From assembly GCA_013150955.1 (NCBI GenBank), contig JAADJD010000020.1:142066-206065 (forward strand): DNA of 64,000 nt, given 5' to 3'. The notes under the pieces are model-generated. The model was not told where the DNA came from, made no database searches, and saw nothing but the letters and a program-made list of their open reading frames with translations. A program made the position numbers and the translations under genes. Origin of the DNA: Calditrichota bacterium. Lineage in GTDB: Bacteria > Calditrichota > Calditrichia > RBG-13-44-9 > J042. Position 1 is the stretch's first letter; each line of letters starts with the position of its first letter. Below are positions 59,660 through 64,000 of this stretch, piece after piece.

Positions 59660-62146
59660 TTATTCCTCGATTTTTTCCGGTTGTAGAGAAACAATTTGAT
59701 CGATTGCTGCAAGCAGATCCTGGAACAATCCCTGTGCAGTGAATCGAGGGCCAGCGCCCGGCCCCTGAATAATCAAAGGCTGTTTGTAGAACCGGGAGGT
59801 GTAGATCCGGAGTTGATTCAGTACCCCTCCAGGCCAGGAATCGGCTTCGGCTTCGTCCACTGTCTGCACCCCAACGCGCGCCTCCCGTCCATTAAACGTG
59901 GCCAGGTACATCAGGCGTTTTCCCTGCTGTCTGGCGTCCGCGACACGTTGCGTCCACCGGTCATCTTCTGCAGAAAGCTGTTCCAGAAATGCAACAGGGG
60001 AGTCTACTGAAGCCAGGTCGGGGGGCGTCAGGCTTTCCACCGCAATGTCCTGCAATTCCAGAGGAATTCCGATTTCACGCAACAGGATTAGCAACTTGCG
60101 GGCCACATCCGTTCCCTGCAAATCCACGGCGGGATGGGGTTCCGTGTACCCCTGCTTCCAGGCCAGATGCACCGCTTCCGAAAAGCGCTTTCCCTGATTC
60201 AGCTGATCAAAAACGAATGACAGCGTTCCCGATAAACTTCCTTCGATTTTATAGACGGTTTCTCCACTTTCGTGCAGTTGTCGCAATATCCGAATGAACG
60301 GTGTACCCGCCCCCACGGTGGTGTGGTAAAGGTAAGGGATACCCCCTTCAATGGCCACACGCTTCAGGTGTCGATAATATTCCAGATCCAGCGTGTTGGC
60401 GATCTTACTGGCCGTGATCACACCCACGCGGTGACGGAGCAGCTCTCCATACGCCTGTGCAATTTCTGGGCAGGCTGTACAATCGATGAACAGCACTGGA
60501 ACGCCTTCTGTCTGTAGGATTCGAGATAGAAAATCCGGCCAGCTTGCGGTTTCCGAAACGGGAAAATTCCCTGTTAACGAATTGACGGGAAGCCCCTCAA
60601 CATCCCAGGCCATCCACCGACGATTAATGATTCCCATAATGCGGAGGTCGATGCCCCGCTGCTGTCGTAGATCGCGATAATGCTCCTGAATCATTCCAAG
60701 AAACTGTTGTCCAACATTTCCCGTGGCACCCGCAATGGCCAAGTAGATCGATTTAACCCGATGAAAGAAATGATCATGCAAATGGCGCATGATGCCGGGT
60801 AACTGTTCATCCGCCACTACAAAGGCCAGGTGCGTTTCCGTATTGCTGTATGAAAACACCGTGAATACCGGAGTCCAGGTTTTCATCATTGCACTGATTT
60901 TTACCGGAAGATTCAAACGGGTAATCAGGCCCTCTCCAATAATGGTGATAAGGCCAAGGGATTCCTGTGAATAGTGGAGACTAATTTCGCCGGATTTCAA
61001 CTGAAGATTGAACCGTTCCTGGAATTTTTGTAGAAATTCTTTTTGATCGGAAACGTGGGTGAGAATGCGGATACCACTTTTGGGGATCCCCAGGGGGCTG
61101 ATAAATACCTGCCCACTCATCTGGCGGGAAAGGGCGTAAACGTCCGTTAAAATCTGCTGAACGTCCAGGTGGCCGGGGAAATGGATCACCACCTCCGCCA
61201 GTTCCCGTTTCGAAACCAGGCTCCGTATTCCAGGTGTTGAAGCCGAATCTCTTGTCACCCGTGTACCCGGATGTTCGGGATGGTGCGTATTTTTGATTAC
61301 CAGAGGAATGTCCCGTTGCTCCAGCGGGTGAATGGTTTTGGGGTGCAACACCCGCGCTCCAAACCAGGCCAATTCGGCGGCCTGCATGTAAGACAATTGC
61401 GGGATGGGCAAAGCGCCGGGAACAACATCGGGGTCAGCAGTTAAAATTCCGTCCACATCCGTCCAGATTTCCACAGCACTGGCGTTTAACAGAGCACCCA
61501 GGATGCTTGCGGTGTAATCCGATCCATCTCTTCCCAGAGTCGTTGTTTCCCCCAATGCCGTTGTGCCGATGAAACCGGTAACCACAGGAACCCTATGGAA
61601 TTCCTGAAAAATTGGGTGACTCAGAATGGCTTTCTGCGTTGTCCCAAAATCCACTTCCGCCTGACCAAAATGATCATCTGTACGGATGAGCCGATCGGCA
61701 TCCACCCACACGGCAGGACTTCCGTTTAAATTAAGAAGAGTTGCGATCAATCGGGCACTGAGTTTCTCTCCGATAGCCAGAAAGGCGTCGCGATAACGGC
61801 CCTCGGGAGCATCCGGCTGAGTGGACCAGGCCGCTAAGATAGCCATGGACTCCTGTTTCAAGTGACCCCATGCCGCATACAGATCCGAAGGAACCTCTTC
61901 TGGATAAAGGGATTGGAGCATGCGGGTGTGATTGTGGAAAATATCGGTTAACTCCCGGTAGGCCTCGTGCAATGCCGTGCGGGATTGAGAAAATATCTGC
62001 AGCAAACGATCGGTGACACCACCCAGTGCCGAGACCACCACGACAATTTGCTCGTGAGCCACCTGATCCTGAATAATTTGCAGTACCCGGCGCAGTTTTT
62101 CCGGAGTATTCAGAGAACTGCCACCAAATTTCAGTATTTTCATCAA
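59660..62146 (-). CDS. thrA: Bifunctional aspartokinase/homoserine dehydrogenase
   Basis: KFGGSSLNTPEKL; TLGRDGSDYTASILGALLNA; LAIAGATGNVGQQFL; TVGAGTPFIRILRQLHESGETVYKIEGSLSGTLSFVF. Confidence 0.95.
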   Translation of the reverse strand: MMKILKFGGSSLNTPEKLRRVLQIIQDQVAHEQIVVVVSALGGVTDRLLQIFSQSRTALHEAYRELTDIFHNHTRMLQSLYPEEVPSDLYAAWGHLKQESMAILAAWSTQPDAPEGRYRDAFLAIGEKLSARLIATLLNLNGSPAVWVDADRLIRTDDHFGQAEVDFGTTQKAILSHPIFQEFHRVPVVTGFIGTTALGETTTLGRDGSDYTASILGALLNASAVEIWTDVDGILTADPDVVPGALPIPQLSYMQAAELAWFGARVLHPKTIHPLEQRDIPLVIKNTHHPEHPGTRVTRDSASTPGIRSLVSKRELAEVVIHFPGHLDVQQILTDVYALSRQMSGQVFISPLGIPKSGIRILTHVSDQKEFLQKFQERFNLQLKSGEISLHYSQESLGLITIIGEGLITRLNLPVKISAMMKTWTPVFTVFSYSNTETHLAFVVADEQLPGIMRHLHDHFFHRVKSIYLAIAGATGNVGQQFLGMIQEHYRDLRQQRGIDLRIMGIINRRWMAWDVEGLPVNSLTGNFPVSETASWPDFLSRILQTEGVPVLFIDCTACPEIAQAYGELLRHRVGVITASKIANTLDLEYYRHLKRVAIEGGIPYLYHTTVGAGTPFIRILRQLHESGETVYKIEGSLSGTLSFVFDQLNQGKRFSEAVHLAWKQGYTEPHPAVDLQGTDVARKLLILLREIGIPLELQDIAVESLTPPDLASVDSPVAFLEQLSAEDDRWTQRVADARQQGKRLMYLATFNGREARVGVQTVDEAEADSWPGGVLNQLRIYTSRFYKQPLIIQGPGAGPRFTAQGLFQDLLAAIDQIVSLQPEKIEE

Positions 62147-62157
62147 AGCATCTCCCC

Positions 62158-63576
<1,419 letters not shown>

Positions 63577-63672
63577 TTACGTATGGACATCCCTTCCGGT
63601 GTTTGGCGGTGGCAAACACATCATACAACACATCAGACAGCACATTGCAGCACGAAGGGATGTCATACGTAA
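63577..63672 (-). promoter_or_regulatory. Leader (1:2) hairpin of the putative metY attenuator
   Basis: TTACGTATGACATCCCTTC (63654-63672) pairs with GAAGGGATGTCCATACGTAA (63577-63596): 19 bp with one bulged base. Confidence 0.8.
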
Positions 63673-63681
63673 GTCAAACAT
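63577..63681 (-). CDS. Met/Cys-rich leader peptide, 34 aa, unannotated
   Basis: ATG TTT GAC TTA CGT ATG ACA ... encodes MFDLRMTSLRAAMCCLMCCMMCLPPPNTGRDVHT*; SD-like AGAGG 4 nt before ATG; internal alternative ATG at 63666. Confidence 0.82.
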   Translation of the reverse strand: MFDLRMTSLRAAMCCLMCCMMCLPPPNTGRDVHT

Positions 63682-63984
63682 TAAGCCTCTGTCATTTTTA
63701 AGTTGGCCAATAAAACGAAATTATTTTGTAAAAATCAAGGGAAAAATTTCTTTTTGTGTTAAAAATACCATTCGTTTTTCAAAATAGATTTAAAATTTCT
63801 TGATAAAAGTTGATGTTATGATTAGATTTTTAATAACAATGATAATCTCAAAATGATTGTCGTGTGACTATACTAACTTAAAAATATTCCAGTTATCATT
63901 AATTACACAGTATCCAAGATTATAAAAATTATCCGTTGTTTAAAAATGTGACAAATAAAATTATAAAGAGGGATGTCATGAGGA

Positions 63985-64000
63985 ATGTTTGACTTACGTA
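63985..64000 (+). CDS. Start of a probable second, divergent leader peptide (MFDLR...), cut by window end
   Basis: ATG TTT GAC TTA CGT A; 17-nt identity (63984-64000) to complement(63666..63682). Confidence 0.5.

Noticed and set aside
63582-63671. + strand mini-ORF MDIPSGVWRWQTHHTTHQTAHCSTKGCHT (His-rich, metal-peptide-like)
   Set aside because: It is the mirror of the Met/Cys leader; the minus-strand reading agrees with metY direction, SD, and terminator.

Overview
The window is 64 kb of bacterial chromosome, about 50% GC by eye. The organism looks like a Gram-negative bacterium with T9SS-type surface proteins (C-terminal NYPNPFNP sorting domains, a PorV/PorQ-like protein, a SusC/SusD pair), so Bacteroidota, Calditrichota or a relative. 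I cannot assign taxonomy more precisely without a search. Recognisable content, left to right: the 3' part of a GH31 glycosidase; a co-directional 16-gene block (2329-26006) joining carboxypeptidase-regulatory/TPR/beta-propeller envelope proteins to a complete Dpp/Opp-type peptide ABC transporter, a PorV-like protein, a secreted caspase-fold peptidase and a DUF4384-like protein; SusD/SusC; queF plus a queuosine-precursor transporter; sucA-sucB; an S9 peptidase; an AT-rich AAA-ATPase/partner pair; ychF; a DUF5916-like protein; rnhB; a giant Asp-box/choice-of-anchor-D T9SS protein next to a CsgG/PEGA protein; a YkgJ-family gene broken by an in-frame TAG; rpoN; and an asd-metX-thrA-metY operon read from the minus strand. 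The strongest new signal is upstream of metY. There is an unannotated 34-codon leader ORF, MFDLRMTSLRAAMCCLMCCMMCLPPPNTGRDVHT, in which 9 of 10 consecutive residues are Met or Cys. It is followed by mutually exclusive hairpins and an intrinsic terminator, the layout of a classical ribosome-mediated attenuator. The last 17 bases of the window repeat the start of this leader (MFDLR) on the opposite strand, so a second divergent copy probably begins at the window edge. A family of intergenic palindromic (MITE-like) repeats is present in six places.
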